Source: Rossellomorea aquimaris (GTDB lineage: Bacteria > Bacillota > Bacilli > Bacillales > Bacillaceae_B). Taken from it: 64,000 bases of DNA. Position 1 is the first letter of the stretch, and each line of letters opens with the position of its first letter. Positions 34,163 through 43,384 of the stretch are shown here, one piece after another. A model generated the notes under the pieces. The model did no database searches, was not told where the DNA came from, and saw nothing but the letters and a program-made list of their open reading frames with translations. The stretch is from assembly GCF_008180865.1 (NCBI RefSeq), contig NZ_VTEX01000001.1:127116-191115 (forward strand). The letters run 5' to 3'. The translations under genes were made by a program, and so were the position numbers.

Positions 34163-35563
34163 GTGTTGGGACAACAAAATAAAAGAGTCGTGATCATAGG
34201 TGGAGGGATCACCGGATTAACGACTGCGTACTACCTGCAACAGGAAATAAAAGATAAATACCTTCCCATCGAGGTGAAGCTTGTGGAAGCAACCCATCGA
34301 CTCGGCGGAAAAGTGCATACCTTGAAAAGGGACGGGTATGTGATCGAAAAGGGACCGGATTCATGTTTAGCCAGCAAACCTGAAGTTTCCCGCTTAGCGG
34401 AACGGCTGGGCATCGAGGACACACTCATTCGGAACCGTAAAGGCACCTCCTATGTGATAGCGGGCGGTGATCTGTACCCTATACCCGGGGGATCCCTCGT
34501 AGGTATTCCAACCCAAATCGCTCCCTTCATTACGACCAGTCTGTTCTCGTTGACTGGTAAAATGAGGGCTGCCGCTGATTTCGTTCTTCCCCGATCACAG
34601 GAAATGGAAGACCAGTCATTGGGTAAATTCTTTCGACGAAGAATGGGGGATGAAGTTGTTGACCATTTAATTGAACCTCTCTTAACAGGCATCTTTGCCG
34701 GGGATATCGATCAATTAAGCCTAATGTCAACCTTCCCGCAACTGTATGAATTAGAACAAAAACATCGTAGTTTAATAGCAGGCATTAAAAAGAGAGGCCA
34801 ATCTGTAAACTCGAATGAAAAAGGGAACTTCCTGACATTTACAGGAGGACTTCAATCTCTGATCGATGCCATGGAATCAGGATTGAACCCGTATACTGTA
34901 TACAAGAGCATGAAAGTAACCAGCATAGAAAAAGAAGACAGCAATGTTTACACGATTACCTTCGCAAACGGAGAGCAGTTGGAAGCCGACAGCGTAATCG
35001 TCACCACACCTCATCATGTAGTACAATCCATGTTTCCCACGTATCCTTTTTTAACCTTTTTAAAAGAAATGCCGGCTACATCCGTGGCAACCGTAGCAAT
35101 GGGGTTCGCACAAGATGCCATCAAAAAAGACATCGCCGGCACGGAATTCCTTGTATCAAGAAACAGTGACTATTCCTTGACGGCGGGAACCTGGACCCAT
35201 AAAAAATGGCCACACACTGCCCCGGAAGGAAAGGCACTATTGCGATGTTACCTGGGTAAATCCGGTGACGAAACCATCGTCGATTTATCTGATGATGAAA
35301 TTGAGCAGATTGTCCTTGAAGATCTGAGCAAGATCATGGATATAGAGGGTGAACCTGAGTTTACAATCGTGTCCCGTTATAAGAACTCCATGCCTCAATA
35401 TACAGTAGGCCACAGGGAACGGATCCAGGGTATGTATGAACAAGCTGAAGCAAGTCTGCCTGGATTATTTATCGCCGGGAGTTCTTATGAAGGAGTAAGT
35501 ATTCCTGACTGTATCGTACAGGGGGAAAAGGCTGTATCGAAAGTAATGGAGTATCTGGAATAG
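34163..35563 (+). CDS. hemY: Coproporphyrinogen III oxidase (HemY/CgoX)
   Basis: A 466-residue FAD flavoprotein that oxidises coproporphyrinogen III to coproporphyrin III. The dinucleotide-binding GGGITGLTTAYYL is at the N-terminus; GSIGTS-like loops are absent but the C-terminal GSSYEGVSIPDCIVQG closes the FAD site. AAGAAGG at 34148-34154 is eight bases from GTG 34163; TTG 34142 and ATG 34157 are in-frame alternatives. It completes hemEHY. Confidence 0.94.
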   Translation: MLGQQNKRVVIIGGGITGLTTAYYLQQEIKDKYLPIEVKLVEATHRLGGKVHTLKRDGYVIEKGPDSCLASKPEVSRLAERLGIEDTLIRNRKGTSYVIAGGDLYPIPGGSLVGIPTQIAPFITTSLFSLTGKMRAAADFVLPRSQEMEDQSLGKFFRRRMGDEVVDHLIEPLLTGIFAGDIDQLSLMSTFPQLYELEQKHRSLIAGIKKRGQSVNSNEKGNFLTFTGGLQSLIDAMESGLNPYTVYKSMKVTSIEKEDSNVYTITFANGEQLEADSVIVTTPHHVVQSMFPTYPFLTFLKEMPATSVATVAMGFAQDAIKKDIAGTEFLVSRNSDYSLTAGTWTHKKWPHTAPEGKALLRCYLGKSGDETIVDLSDDEIEQIVLEDLSKIMDIEGEPEFTIVSRYKNSMPQYTVGHRERIQGMYEQAEASLPGLFIAGSSYEGVSIPDCIVQGEKAVSKVMEYLE

Positions 35564-35571
35564 GATACGTG

Positions 35572-35598
35572 AGACCGCCAGGGTTGGCGGTCTTTTTG
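35572..35598 (+). terminator. Terminator of hemEHY
   Basis: GACCGCCA pairs with TGGCGGTC over a four-base loop, then TTTTT. Confidence 0.88.
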
Positions 35599-35656
35599 AT
35601 TCTAAAAAGATTGGGGAACTAATAGTGGATTTTTCTTCAAGCTGAACCACCGTAAA

Positions 35657-35685
35657 GACACCTCCTGCAGACAACAGGAGGTGCA
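35657..35685 (-). terminator. Terminator of the LysM-GH18 gene
   Basis: CACCTCCTG and CAGGAGGTG flank a short loop just past the minus-strand stop; the T run is short. Confidence 0.6.
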
Positions 35686-35689
35686 TCAC

Positions 35690-37096
35690 TCACTTCACAA
35701 CCCGATACCTGGAATGCTGCAGCATCCAATTCTGAGGAAATGCAGATCCCAAAACCCAGTAACTTAAACCTCGCAGTCTATACTCATCCACCGTTTTCTG
35801 TTTGGCGAGCATGCTTCGTGCGTCTTCAAACCAGACTTCATGCTTTTGGCCGGTTTCATCCCAATAGGTGAAATAAGGGGATTGATAAACGTCGTTGTAT
35901 TGAATCCTTACACCATATTTGCTTGCGAGATCAAGAGCTCCTTGAGGGGAGACCGTTTTGGCGAAGGTTCCGTCGACCCATGGAACTTTCCAGTCCCGTC
36001 CGTAGAGGGGTGCGCCCATCATGATTTTGTTTCTCGGGATGACGGTAACGGCGTAATCAAGTACTTTCTTCACTTCATTGATCGGGGCAATCGCCCAGGG
36101 TTTGCCGCCTGCCCATCCCCATTCGTATGTCATGAGTACTACAAAGTCGACAATTTCTCCGTGTGCTTTATAGTCATGGGCTTCATATAAAAGTCCTTTT
36201 TGATCACCTTTAATTTTAGGTGCAAGGGCCGTCGACACAGAGTATCCTTTAGGTTTTAGTGCTGCAACGGTTCTTCTTAAGAAAGTATTATAATTTTCCC
36301 GGTCCTCGGGGAAAACATATTCGAAATCAAAATTTAAACCTTTATAGCCCTTCGACTCCATTTTCTTTAAGATGGATGAGATTAAGGTGTTTTGCAGAGT
36401 TTCACTTCTTAGAATGGTGGCGACAAGATCAGAGTCGAATTTTCCACCTGTAAAATTTGTGAGAACCAGTAAAGGGTCGACGTTTTGGCTGTATGAGGCT
36501 GAAATAAGAGCACGATCATTTAACTCAGTGACCGAACCGTCTTTTGTAATGGAATACGTAAAGGGAGTCAGGTAGGTGAAATAGCTGCCCAAACCGTTCA
36601 CTTCTGCTACTCCTTCACTGTCTGTCCGGGTAATATAGGCATTTACTTCCGTCGTGAGTTTCGTGTTTGGAATCCTGATTTGCTGGTTTGGATAAATGAG
36701 AGAGGGATTCGCAATAGAATTGGCATTTAATACTTCCTGCAATGGGACTTTATAGTTATAGGACATGGTATAGAGAGATTCACCTGACTTTACTCTATGA
36801 ATAAAGGAAGGCATAACGATCAATTGACCGACGAATAGCATGGCAGGATCGGAAATCTGATTGTAATCGATCAATTCTTTTAAACTTATATTGTACTTTT
36901 GGCTAATGCTATACAAAGTGTCCCCTGATTGCACGATGTATTCTTTTAAAGGTTCCGGAATGAGAAGACTTTGTCCAATCACGAGAATATTTGGGTTTTT
37001 TAATTGATTTCCGTAAGAAATTTGATTGACTTCGACGCCATATCTCTGTGCGATCGACCAGAGAGAATCCCCGCTTTTGACAACATAAATATTCAT
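35690..37096 (-). CDS. Spore-type LysM (x3) GH18 hydrolase
   Basis: A 468-residue protein with three LysM peptidoglycan-binding modules (about 2-47, 51-95, 97-143) and a GH18 catalytic domain (about 150-460). The catalytic signature is GLNFDFEYV with Asp257 and the acid Glu259. This is the architecture of cortex-lytic N-acetylglucosaminidases such as YaaH/SleL and YdhD, though those usually have two LysM modules. No signal peptide, as common for spore-coat targeted members. AGGAGGTG precedes the ATG. Confidence 0.85.
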   Translation of the reverse strand: MNIYVVKSGDSLWSIAQRYGVEVNQISYGNQLKNPNILVIGQSLLIPEPLKEYIVQSGDTLYSISQKYNISLKELIDYNQISDPAMLFVGQLIVMPSFIHRVKSGESLYTMSYNYKVPLQEVLNANSIANPSLIYPNQQIRIPNTKLTTEVNAYITRTDSEGVAEVNGLGSYFTYLTPFTYSITKDGSVTELNDRALISASYSQNVDPLLVLTNFTGGKFDSDLVATILRSETLQNTLISSILKKMESKGYKGLNFDFEYVFPEDRENYNTFLRRTVAALKPKGYSVSTALAPKIKGDQKGLLYEAHDYKAHGEIVDFVVLMTYEWGWAGGKPWAIAPINEVKKVLDYAVTVIPRNKIMMGAPLYGRDWKVPWVDGTFAKTVSPQGALDLASKYGVRIQYNDVYQSPYFTYWDETGQKHEVWFEDARSMLAKQKTVDEYRLRGLSYWVLGSAFPQNWMLQHSRYRVVK

Positions 37097-37234
37097 AAGA
37101 CACCTCCTAACAAACCTTATCTTTATAGCCTATTCAGAAGGGCTTATTCTATATGAAAGATGAATGGTATACTAAAAGAAAAAATCACTTGTGTATTGGC
37201 AAGTGATGTGATAAATTTAATAATGTTAACAAAG

Positions 37235-37257
37235 TGACTAAATTACAAATTTGGTCA
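37235..37257. promoter_or_regulatory. 23-bp inverted repeat upstream of yhgD (candidate YhgD operator)
   Basis: TGACTAAATT, three bases (ACA), then AATTTGGTCA: an almost perfect dyad, 26 bases before the yhgD start. A dyad of the same length and the same TGACTA...GGTCA ends lies before yhgE, so both are likely sites for the TetR-type YhgD. Confidence 0.6.
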
Positions 37258-37282
37258 AATGGTCAAATTGAGGGGTGTGTTC

Positions 37283-37858
37283 ATGGCGATCGATCGAAAG
37301 AAACAGGTTCTGGAGGCTGCGACAAATTCGTTTTCATTGTTTGGGTATAAAGCCACGACGATGGATCAAGTGGCAAAATTAGCGAATGTGGGAAAAGGAA
37401 CGATTTATACGTTTTTTAAAAATAAGGAAGAATTGTTTGATGAAATTGTATCATCGTTAATCATTGAAATGAAACGGGAAGCGGAAGAAGTGATTGATCC
37501 GCAGGAAACCTTCTCAGAAAATGTTCATCGTGCATTGTTCCGCATGCTTGAATTCAGGAAAGAGCATAAGCTGACCATCAAGCTTTATCAAGAAGCCAGG
37601 GAAATGGGAACTCCTGCTGTATCAGAAGTCATTGATCGCATGGAGGAAGTGGTCATCGAATTCTTGAGTCAACGAATTGAAAAAGCGATTGCCTCAGAAG
37701 CGATTAAGCCATGTAATCCTGAAATGACCGCCTTTGTTATGTTGAAGATGTACGTTTCACTTATTTTCGATTGGGAACGGGCACATGGTCCACTTGATAA
37801 AGATGAAATTGCCAATCTCTTTGAACTATATTTAATTCAAGGGTTATCGAAACGATAG
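37283..37858 (+). CDS. yhgD: TetR-family regulator YhgD
   Basis: A 191-residue TetR repressor, the same length as B. subtilis YhgD. The helix-turn-helix covers about residues 22-45 (TTMDQVAKLANVGKGTIYTFF). The longest frame begins at 37259, but GAGGGG selects ATG 37283. It precedes yhgE and probably controls it and itself through paired 23-bp dyads. Ligand unknown. Confidence 0.9.
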   Translation: MAIDRKKQVLEAATNSFSLFGYKATTMDQVAKLANVGKGTIYTFFKNKEELFDEIVSSLIIEMKREAEEVIDPQETFSENVHRALFRMLEFRKEHKLTIKLYQEAREMGTPAVSEVIDRMEEVVIEFLSQRIEKAIASEAIKPCNPEMTAFVMLKMYVSLIFDWERAHGPLDKDEIANLFELYLIQGLSKR

Positions 37859-37921
37859 TCCTTCATTTTTGGCAAAGAATGACTAAATGAATAAAATAGT
37901 CATTTATTTTTCGCACTGAAA

Positions 37922-37944
37922 TGACTATTTGAACTAATCGGTCA
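37922..37944. promoter_or_regulatory. 23-bp inverted repeat upstream of yhgE (candidate YhgD operator)
   Basis: TGACTATTTG, AAC, TAATCGGTCA; same ends and length as 37235-37257. A second dyad ATGACTA/TAGTCAT lies just upstream (about 37879-37904). Confidence 0.55.
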
Positions 37945-37979
37945 ATAATTCAAAATCAAAAAATAATTGGAGGAAAAAC

Positions 37980-40178
37980 ATGAAGAATTCATTTGTAGGT
38001 TCAGAATTCAAAGCGATTTTCAAAAATAAGAAACTTCTCATCCCGATTCTCGCCGTTCTTTTCATCCCTGTTTTGTACAGTGGTATGTTCTTATGGGCAT
38101 TTTGGGATCCATATGAACAGTTGTCAGACTTACCTGTGGCTGTTGTAAACAGCGACAACGGAGCAGAGTTTGACGGGAAGGAATTGCATATTGGTGATGA
38201 CCTAGTAGATAAATTGAAGGAAAGCGATCAATTCGACTTTCATTTTATCGATAAAGAAGAAGGCTACAAAAATTTAGAAAAGCAGGATTATTACATGCTC
38301 GTTGAGATCCCGGAGGATTTCTCTGAAAACGGAACTACATTATTAGAAGATAATCCTAAAAAACTTTCTCTGAAATATGTACCGAACGAAAGCTTTAACT
38401 TCCTGTCCGCTCAAATCGGTGATACAGCGATGAAAGAAATCAAAGCAAGCCTTTCGAAGTCAGTTTCTGAAACATACGCTGAGACCATGTTTGATAAAAT
38501 TAAAGAAATGGGAGATGGCTACCAGACAGCCAGTGACAAAGCTGGCGAAATCAATAATGGGGCTATCGATTTATCTCAAGGTGCCAATAAGTTAAAGGAT
38601 AATTTAGCCGTTTTAGCCGAAAAGAATGTTGAGATGAATGACGGTGTGGCGAAAACTCGTGCAGGTGCCGCTGAACTTGCCGAGGGTTCTAAAGAATTAT
38701 CCGACGGTGTCGGCGTCATGAATGATAAATCACAACAATTGTATGAAGGAACAAAGGATGTCCAATCAGGGATTGATGCACTTGCAGCTGGAATCGATAA
38801 AAGTAAGGCTGGTTTAGAGCAGGTGGATGCAGGTCTAAATAGCGCAGTGGACAATACAGCTAAACTGCACGCCGGATCACAAAACCTGGCAGAAAAAATC
38901 GGTGCTCTCCAGGGTGGAGTGGATAGTGCCAAAGCAGGAGCACAAGCCATTGGAGCAGGGGCGACAAAGCTTGAAGAACAACTGGCACCATTTATGGGAA
39001 GCCTTCCAGAAGAAAAACAGAATGAGTTACAGGCTGCAATCGATCAGATTAAGCAGGGGGCAACCGGTCTTCAAACAGGTACCGGGGCACTGAGTACGGG
39101 TGCATCCGAGCTTCAAAAAGGAGCGAATTCTCTTGCTAGAGGAATAGGGGAATTAAATAAAGGTCAAATGAAACTACAAGGTGGAATCGACCAGCTTGTA
39201 TCCGGCTCAGCCCAGCTTGATCAAGGATCCAATCAGCTTCAAGCAGGTCAGGGTGAAATTGTAAAAAACTTTGGCATATTAAATGATAAGCTTGGTGAAG
39301 TATACCAAGGAACAGTAAGTGTTGCTTCAGGAGCAAATGAATTAAGTACAGGTCTTAACAGAGTATACAATGGTTCCACTCAATTAACAGACGGGTCTAA
39401 GAAACTTGCAGATGGGTCAACAGAATTAGCAGAAGGCTCAACGAAACTGTCAGATGGAACGACGGAATATGAAACGAAATTAAAAGACGCGGCCAAAGAA
39501 GCCAATAGCGTCAAAGCAAATGGTGATACGTACGATATGATGGCTGCCCCGGTAGATGTGAAAAATGAGAAAATCAATCATGTTCCAAACTATGGAACTG
39601 GTTTTGCTCCTTATTTCTTATCTCTCGGATTATTTGTCGGAGCACTATTAATTTCAATTGTGTATCCATTGAAAGAACCAGCAAATCGTCCATCAAGTGG
39701 GATGAGCTGGTTCATGGGTAAATTCACTGTTCTTACAGCAGTAGGGATCATTCAATCATTGATTGCAGCAGGCATTTTGCTGTTGGGGTTAGGTCTTGAA
39801 GTGGAAAGTGTACCATTATTCTTACTTTCTACGATCATTACGAGTCTTACATTCCTTGCCCTCATCCAAATGCTTGTAACGATTTTAGGTGATCCAGGAC
39901 GCTTTGTAGCGATTATCATATTAATCCTTCAATTAACTACAAGTGCAGGGACATTCCCATTAGAATTAATCCCGACTGCTCTGCAGCCGATCAGTGCATT
40001 GTTACCAATGACATACTCAGTGGCAGCATTTAAAGCAGTCATTTCAAGCGGGGACTTTGCCTTCATGTGGCAGAACCTCTTCATCCTGCTGGGATACTTC
40101 GTTGTGTTTGTCGCAATGACGTCTGTATTCTTTGTAGGGCTGTTCAAGAAACAATATACAAAAACTGTAGAAGCTTAA
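37980..40178 (+). CDS. yhgE: YhgE/Pip-type membrane protein
   Basis: A 732-residue protein: N-terminal membrane helix (about 18-42), a large extracellular domain, and five to six C-terminal helices (about 545-725) of ABC-2 permease type. The middle (about 185-520) is a long series of 7/11-residue repeats of the form L-x-x-G-A/S-x-x-L, predicted coiled coil, the hallmark of YhgE/Pip proteins related to phage infection protein and the ESX-type membrane factors. AATTGGAGG precedes the ATG. Confidence 0.9.
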   Translation: MKNSFVGSEFKAIFKNKKLLIPILAVLFIPVLYSGMFLWAFWDPYEQLSDLPVAVVNSDNGAEFDGKELHIGDDLVDKLKESDQFDFHFIDKEEGYKNLEKQDYYMLVEIPEDFSENGTTLLEDNPKKLSLKYVPNESFNFLSAQIGDTAMKEIKASLSKSVSETYAETMFDKIKEMGDGYQTASDKAGEINNGAIDLSQGANKLKDNLAVLAEKNVEMNDGVAKTRAGAAELAEGSKELSDGVGVMNDKSQQLYEGTKDVQSGIDALAAGIDKSKAGLEQVDAGLNSAVDNTAKLHAGSQNLAEKIGALQGGVDSAKAGAQAIGAGATKLEEQLAPFMGSLPEEKQNELQAAIDQIKQGATGLQTGTGALSTGASELQKGANSLARGIGELNKGQMKLQGGIDQLVSGSAQLDQGSNQLQAGQGEIVKNFGILNDKLGEVYQGTVSVASGANELSTGLNRVYNGSTQLTDGSKKLADGSTELAEGSTKLSDGTTEYETKLKDAAKEANSVKANGDTYDMMAAPVDVKNEKINHVPNYGTGFAPYFLSLGLFVGALLISIVYPLKEPANRPSSGMSWFMGKFTVLTAVGIIQSLIAAGILLLGLGLEVESVPLFLLSTIITSLTFLALIQMLVTILGDPGRFVAIIILILQLTTSAGTFPLELIPTALQPISALLPMTYSVAAFKAVISSGDFAFMWQNLFILLGYFVVFVAMTSVFFVGLFKKQYTKTVEA

Positions 40179-40183
40179 GGGAA

Positions 40184-40222
40184 AAAAAGGGAGATGTCAC
40201 ACACATTTCCCTTTTTTTCTTC
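40184..40222 (+). terminator. Terminator of yhgDE
   Basis: AAAAAAAGGGA pairs with TCCCTTTTTTT around a short loop, with T tail. Confidence 0.8.
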
Positions 40223-40328
40223 ATAAAATGGACAAACCATCCGTAAGCATGAGAGTGTATACTAATTGTTGAGAAGTACATAATGGTGAGACACTTAAAA
40301 AAGAAGAATGTTTAAAGGAGAGTTTTGG

Positions 40329-41081
40329 ATGAAGAAGGTAAGCTTGTTTGTTTTGGTAGGCTTTCTCGCATTGTTTATCGCAGCATGTGGTAATTCAAAT
40401 GAAGATAACGGAGCAAAAGAAGATGAGAAATTGGAAGCGATTGAAGCAAAGTTAGACGTGCCTGAAAAAGGAGAAAAAGGTGAAACCGTTTCTCTTTCGA
40501 CTAAAGTCACTCAAGGTGATGAGAACGTCGAGGACGCTGATGAAGTGAAATACGAGATTTGGAAAAATGGTCATAAAGAAGAAAGTGAAATGATCGAAGC
40601 TAAGCATGATAAAGGCGGAGTATACAAAGCTGAAAAGACGTTTGAAGAAGACGGCATGTATACTGTGCAAGTCCATGTAACAGCCCGTGATATGCACACC
40701 ATGCCAAAAGCTGAAATTCCGATTGGCGAAGTAGAGGCAGAGGAACATGGAGAGGAAAGCGAAGACGGTCACCACGGTCATCACGAAAGTTCTGTTTCCA
40801 TTCATCTTATGAAGCCTGATGTGATTAAAATGAATGAAGAAGCAGAAATGAACGTTCATGTGGAAAATGAAGAAGCGGCACTGGAAAAAGCAGAAGTGCG
40901 TCTGGAAATTTATAAAGAAGGTCAAGAGAAACATGAGTGGGTCGACCTAACAGAAGATGAAGCAGGTAAGTATAATGGTTCGTATGCTTTCCCGGAAGAG
41001 GGTACATACAATGTACAGGTTCACGTGACCAAAGGTGAGGAAATTCACGAACACACAATGCAAACAGTGAAAGTACAATAA
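40329..41081 (+). CDS. Lipoprotein with two YtkA/FixH-like domains
   Basis: A 250-residue lipoprotein; signal peptide with lipobox IAAC (Cys20). Two beta-sandwich YtkA-like domains (about 40-135 and 158-250), each ending in a Y-x-V-Q-V-H-V-T strand, are separated by a His- and Glu-rich linker (HGEESEDGHHGHHESS). The His cluster and scattered Met residues suggest binding of copper or another metal outside the membrane. AAAGGAG selects ATG 40329 rather than the in-frame ATG at 40308. Confidence 0.8.
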   Translation: MKKVSLFVLVGFLALFIAACGNSNEDNGAKEDEKLEAIEAKLDVPEKGEKGETVSLSTKVTQGDENVEDADEVKYEIWKNGHKEESEMIEAKHDKGGVYKAEKTFEEDGMYTVQVHVTARDMHTMPKAEIPIGEVEAEEHGEESEDGHHGHHESSVSIHLMKPDVIKMNEEAEMNVHVENEEAALEKAEVRLEIYKEGQEKHEWVDLTEDEAGKYNGSYAFPEEGTYNVQVHVTKGEEIHEHTMQTVKVQ

Positions 41082-41084
41082 ACA

Positions 41085-41125
41085 TAAAAAGGATGCTCTT
41101 CACTTTGAAGAGCATCCTTTTTATT
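41085..41125. terminator. Bidirectional terminator, YtkA-like gene and yhfH
   Basis: AAAAAGGATGCTCTTC and its complement flank a five-base loop. Confidence 0.88.
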
Positions 41126-41143
41126 ACCCCTTATTCTTCATTA

Positions 41144-41278
41144 TCAATACTCGTAATCAGTCGTACATTTCTCGCAATAAATGCCGTAGCATTCATGCTG
41201 TTCCTCAATTGTATCTCCACATTGTGCACAAGACTTAGGCGGCAAATTTCGAAAGAACTCCACAATATTTTTTACCAT
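41144..41278 (-). CDS. yhfH: YhfH small zinc-ribbon-like protein
   Basis: A 44-residue frame starting MVKNIVEFFRNLPPKSCAQC. Five cysteines in a CxxC ... C-x4-C-x2-C arrangement (positions 17, 20, 30, 35, 38) indicate metal binding. GGAGGGTGA lies before the ATG. Position beside yhfI matches B. subtilis yhfH. Function unknown. Confidence 0.85.
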   Translation of the reverse strand: MVKNIVEFFRNLPPKSCAQCGDTIEEQHECYGIYCEKCTTDYEY

Positions 41279-41472
41279 GTTAATCACCCTCCGTAAATTT
41301 TTTCACCCATCAATTGTTTGTGTTATATAACTGATGTGTTAATTTATTTTATTGTATTATAACAGTATGTATTTCGTCAACGATTAATTCAAAAATAGGC
41401 GAAAAAAATGAAAAAATAGGCACAATGAAGTATAGTAGGGGTACATACTAAAGTGAAAGGCGATGTTCAAAA

Positions 41473-42207
41473 ATGAAGCTAACCGTTATTGGACAATGGG
41501 GCGGCTATCCGAAAGCAGGAGAAGCGAGCACCGGGTATTTACTTGAGCATAATGGCTTCAAACTGCTTATTGACTGTGGCAGTGGTGTACTGTCCCATCT
41601 GCAACATCACGTAGAGGCTACCGATTTAGATGCGGTCCTTCTGTCCCACTATCATCCAGATCATGTAGCAGATATAGGTGTACTACAACACGCTTTATTG
41701 ATTCAATACTTCCTGGGGAAAAATAAAGGTACATTACCTGTGTATGCCCATAAAGAAGATCAACGGGGGTACGATACGATTACATATAAAGATTTAATGA
41801 AAGCCCATGAATATAAGGAAGATACATCATTATCGATTGGCCCTTTCACGGTAACATTTGTGAAGAACAGACACCCTGCGCCGTGCTATGGAATGAGAAT
41901 CGAAGCAGACGGCAAATCGTTGTTCTACACAGCAGACTCGGCTTTCAAAGAGTCATTTGTTTCATTTGGGAAAGACGCAGATGTACTGCTCTGTGAATGC
42001 AATTTCTATGGAGGGATGGATGCCTCGAACGCTGGTCACATGACGAGTCTCGACGCCGGAAATCTTGCTCAAAAAACCAATGCAAGAAAGCTCATACTGA
42101 CGCATTTACCGCATTTCGGTGAACTGGAGTCCTTGGTAACAGAAGCGAAAACCATGTATAACGGCGAGGTACTGTTAGCGAAAAAAGATATGAAAGTAGA
42201 TATTTAG
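41473..42207 (+). CDS. yhfI: Metallo-beta-lactamase fold hydrolase YhfI
   Basis: A 244-residue MBL-fold protein, the same length as B. subtilis YhfI. The metal motif SHYHPDH (His59, His61, Asp63, His64), KNRHPAPCYG, YTADSAF with the bridging Asp, and HLPHFG are present, resembling the RNase Z/phosphodiesterase branch. Eleven bases separate it from lplJ. Substrate unknown. Confidence 0.9.
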   Translation: MKLTVIGQWGGYPKAGEASTGYLLEHNGFKLLIDCGSGVLSHLQHHVEATDLDAVLLSHYHPDHVADIGVLQHALLIQYFLGKNKGTLPVYAHKEDQRGYDTITYKDLMKAHEYKEDTSLSIGPFTVTFVKNRHPAPCYGMRIEADGKSLFYTADSAFKESFVSFGKDADVLLCECNFYGGMDASNAGHMTSLDAGNLAQKTNARKLILTHLPHFGELESLVTEAKTMYNGEVLLAKKDMKVDI

Positions 42208-42218
42208 GGGGAAAAAGG

Positions 42219-43205
42219 ATGTTATTTATCGATAATAAAGGGATCACGGATCCGAGGGTCAATCTTGCTATTGAAGAATATGCACTGAAGAACTTAGATA
42301 TTAATGAAAGCTATTTATTATTTTATATAAATGAACCTTCCATCATTATCGGGAAGAACCAAAATACGATCGAAGAGATTAATACAGACTATGTGGAGAA
42401 GCAAGGTCTTCATGTCGTTCGCCGCCTTTCTGGTGGGGGAGCGGTCTATCACGACTTAGGAAACCTGAACTTCAGCTTTATCACGAAGGATGACGGAGAG
42501 AGCTTCCACAACTTCAAAAAATTCACTGAGCCTGTTGTAACAGCCCTTCATAAGCTGGGGGTGAAGGCGGAACTTAGCGGACGTAACGATATTATCGCAG
42601 AAGGCAGAAAGATTTCCGGAAACGCCCAGTTCTCCACTAAGGGTCGGATGTTCAGCCACGGAACGCTGCTGTTCGATTCCGAAATGGAAAACGTCGTATC
42701 AGCTCTACGGGTGAAAAAGGACAAGATTGAATCAAAAGGGATCAAGTCGATCCGAAGCCGTGTGGCCAATATTTCTGAATTTCTGTCAGAAAAAATGACC
42801 ATCGAACAATTCCGTTCAACCCTTCTGGATTATATTTTCGACGGAAGCGACGTAGAAGAATATGTCCTGACGGAAGAAGACTGGAAGAACATCCAAGAGC
42901 TTTCAAAAGAACGCTATCAGAACTGGGATTGGAACTACGGTAAATCACCGAAATTCAATCTCCAACATTCTCACCGCTTCCCGGTCGGATCCATTGACGT
43001 CCGTCTGGAAGTGAACAAAGGGAAAATCGATAACTGTAAAATTTTTGGTGATTTCTTCGGAGTCGGGAATGTAGAAGACATTGAAGAAAAACTAACAGGC
43101 ACACGCTATGAACGAAAAGACATTGCCGGAGCTTTAGAGGGCGTTGATATTCAACACTATTTCGGGAATGTGACGAAGGATGAATTTGTGGATTTGGTGT
43201 ATTAA
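42219..43205 (+). CDS. lplJ: Lipoate-protein ligase LplJ
   Basis: A 328-residue LplA-type ligase that activates free lipoate with ATP and attaches it to lipoyl domains. RRLSGGGAVYHDLGNLNFSF is the substrate-binding loop and GRNDIIAEGRKISGNAQ contains the catalytic Lys region; a C-terminal accessory domain (about 245-328) is present. GGGGGAAAAAGG precedes the ATG. It is the last gene before the catabolic island. Confidence 0.95.
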   Translation: MLFIDNKGITDPRVNLAIEEYALKNLDINESYLLFYINEPSIIIGKNQNTIEEINTDYVEKQGLHVVRRLSGGGAVYHDLGNLNFSFITKDDGESFHNFKKFTEPVVTALHKLGVKAELSGRNDIIAEGRKISGNAQFSTKGRMFSHGTLLFDSEMENVVSALRVKKDKIESKGIKSIRSRVANISEFLSEKMTIEQFRSTLLDYIFDGSDVEEYVLTEEDWKNIQELSKERYQNWDWNYGKSPKFNLQHSHRFPVGSIDVRLEVNKGKIDNCKIFGDFFGVGNVEDIEEKLTGTRYERKDIAGALEGVDIQHYFGNVTKDEFVDLVY

Positions 43206-43208
43206 CGA

Positions 43209-43247
43209 TTAATAACTCTCCTTTAATGAGGAGGGTTATTTTTTTGT
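43209..43247 (+). terminator. Terminator of yhfI-lplJ
   Basis: AATAACTCTCC pairs with GGAGGGTTATT, followed by seven T residues. It marks the left edge of the catabolic island. Confidence 0.85.
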
Positions 43248-43296
43248 TTGAAAAATACCGCAAAAAATATCAGATTTTTTAAAAAATTTCGTAAAT

Positions 43297-43313
43297 ATTT
43301 CACATTATGAAAT
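43297..43313. promoter_or_regulatory. Candidate operator of the catabolic island
   Basis: ATTTCA-CATTA-TGAAAT is a palindrome 28 bases before TATAGT (43341-43346), a possible -10 for the first gene. Its place fits an activator or repressor site, possibly for the IclR-type regulator encoded in the island; assignment is inference. Confidence 0.35.
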
Positions 43314-43384
43314 TATCATAAGTTTTATCTTTTATAAAGCTATAGTATGGAGTCAGATTAAGAAATGAGGAGGTGGCATGTAAA

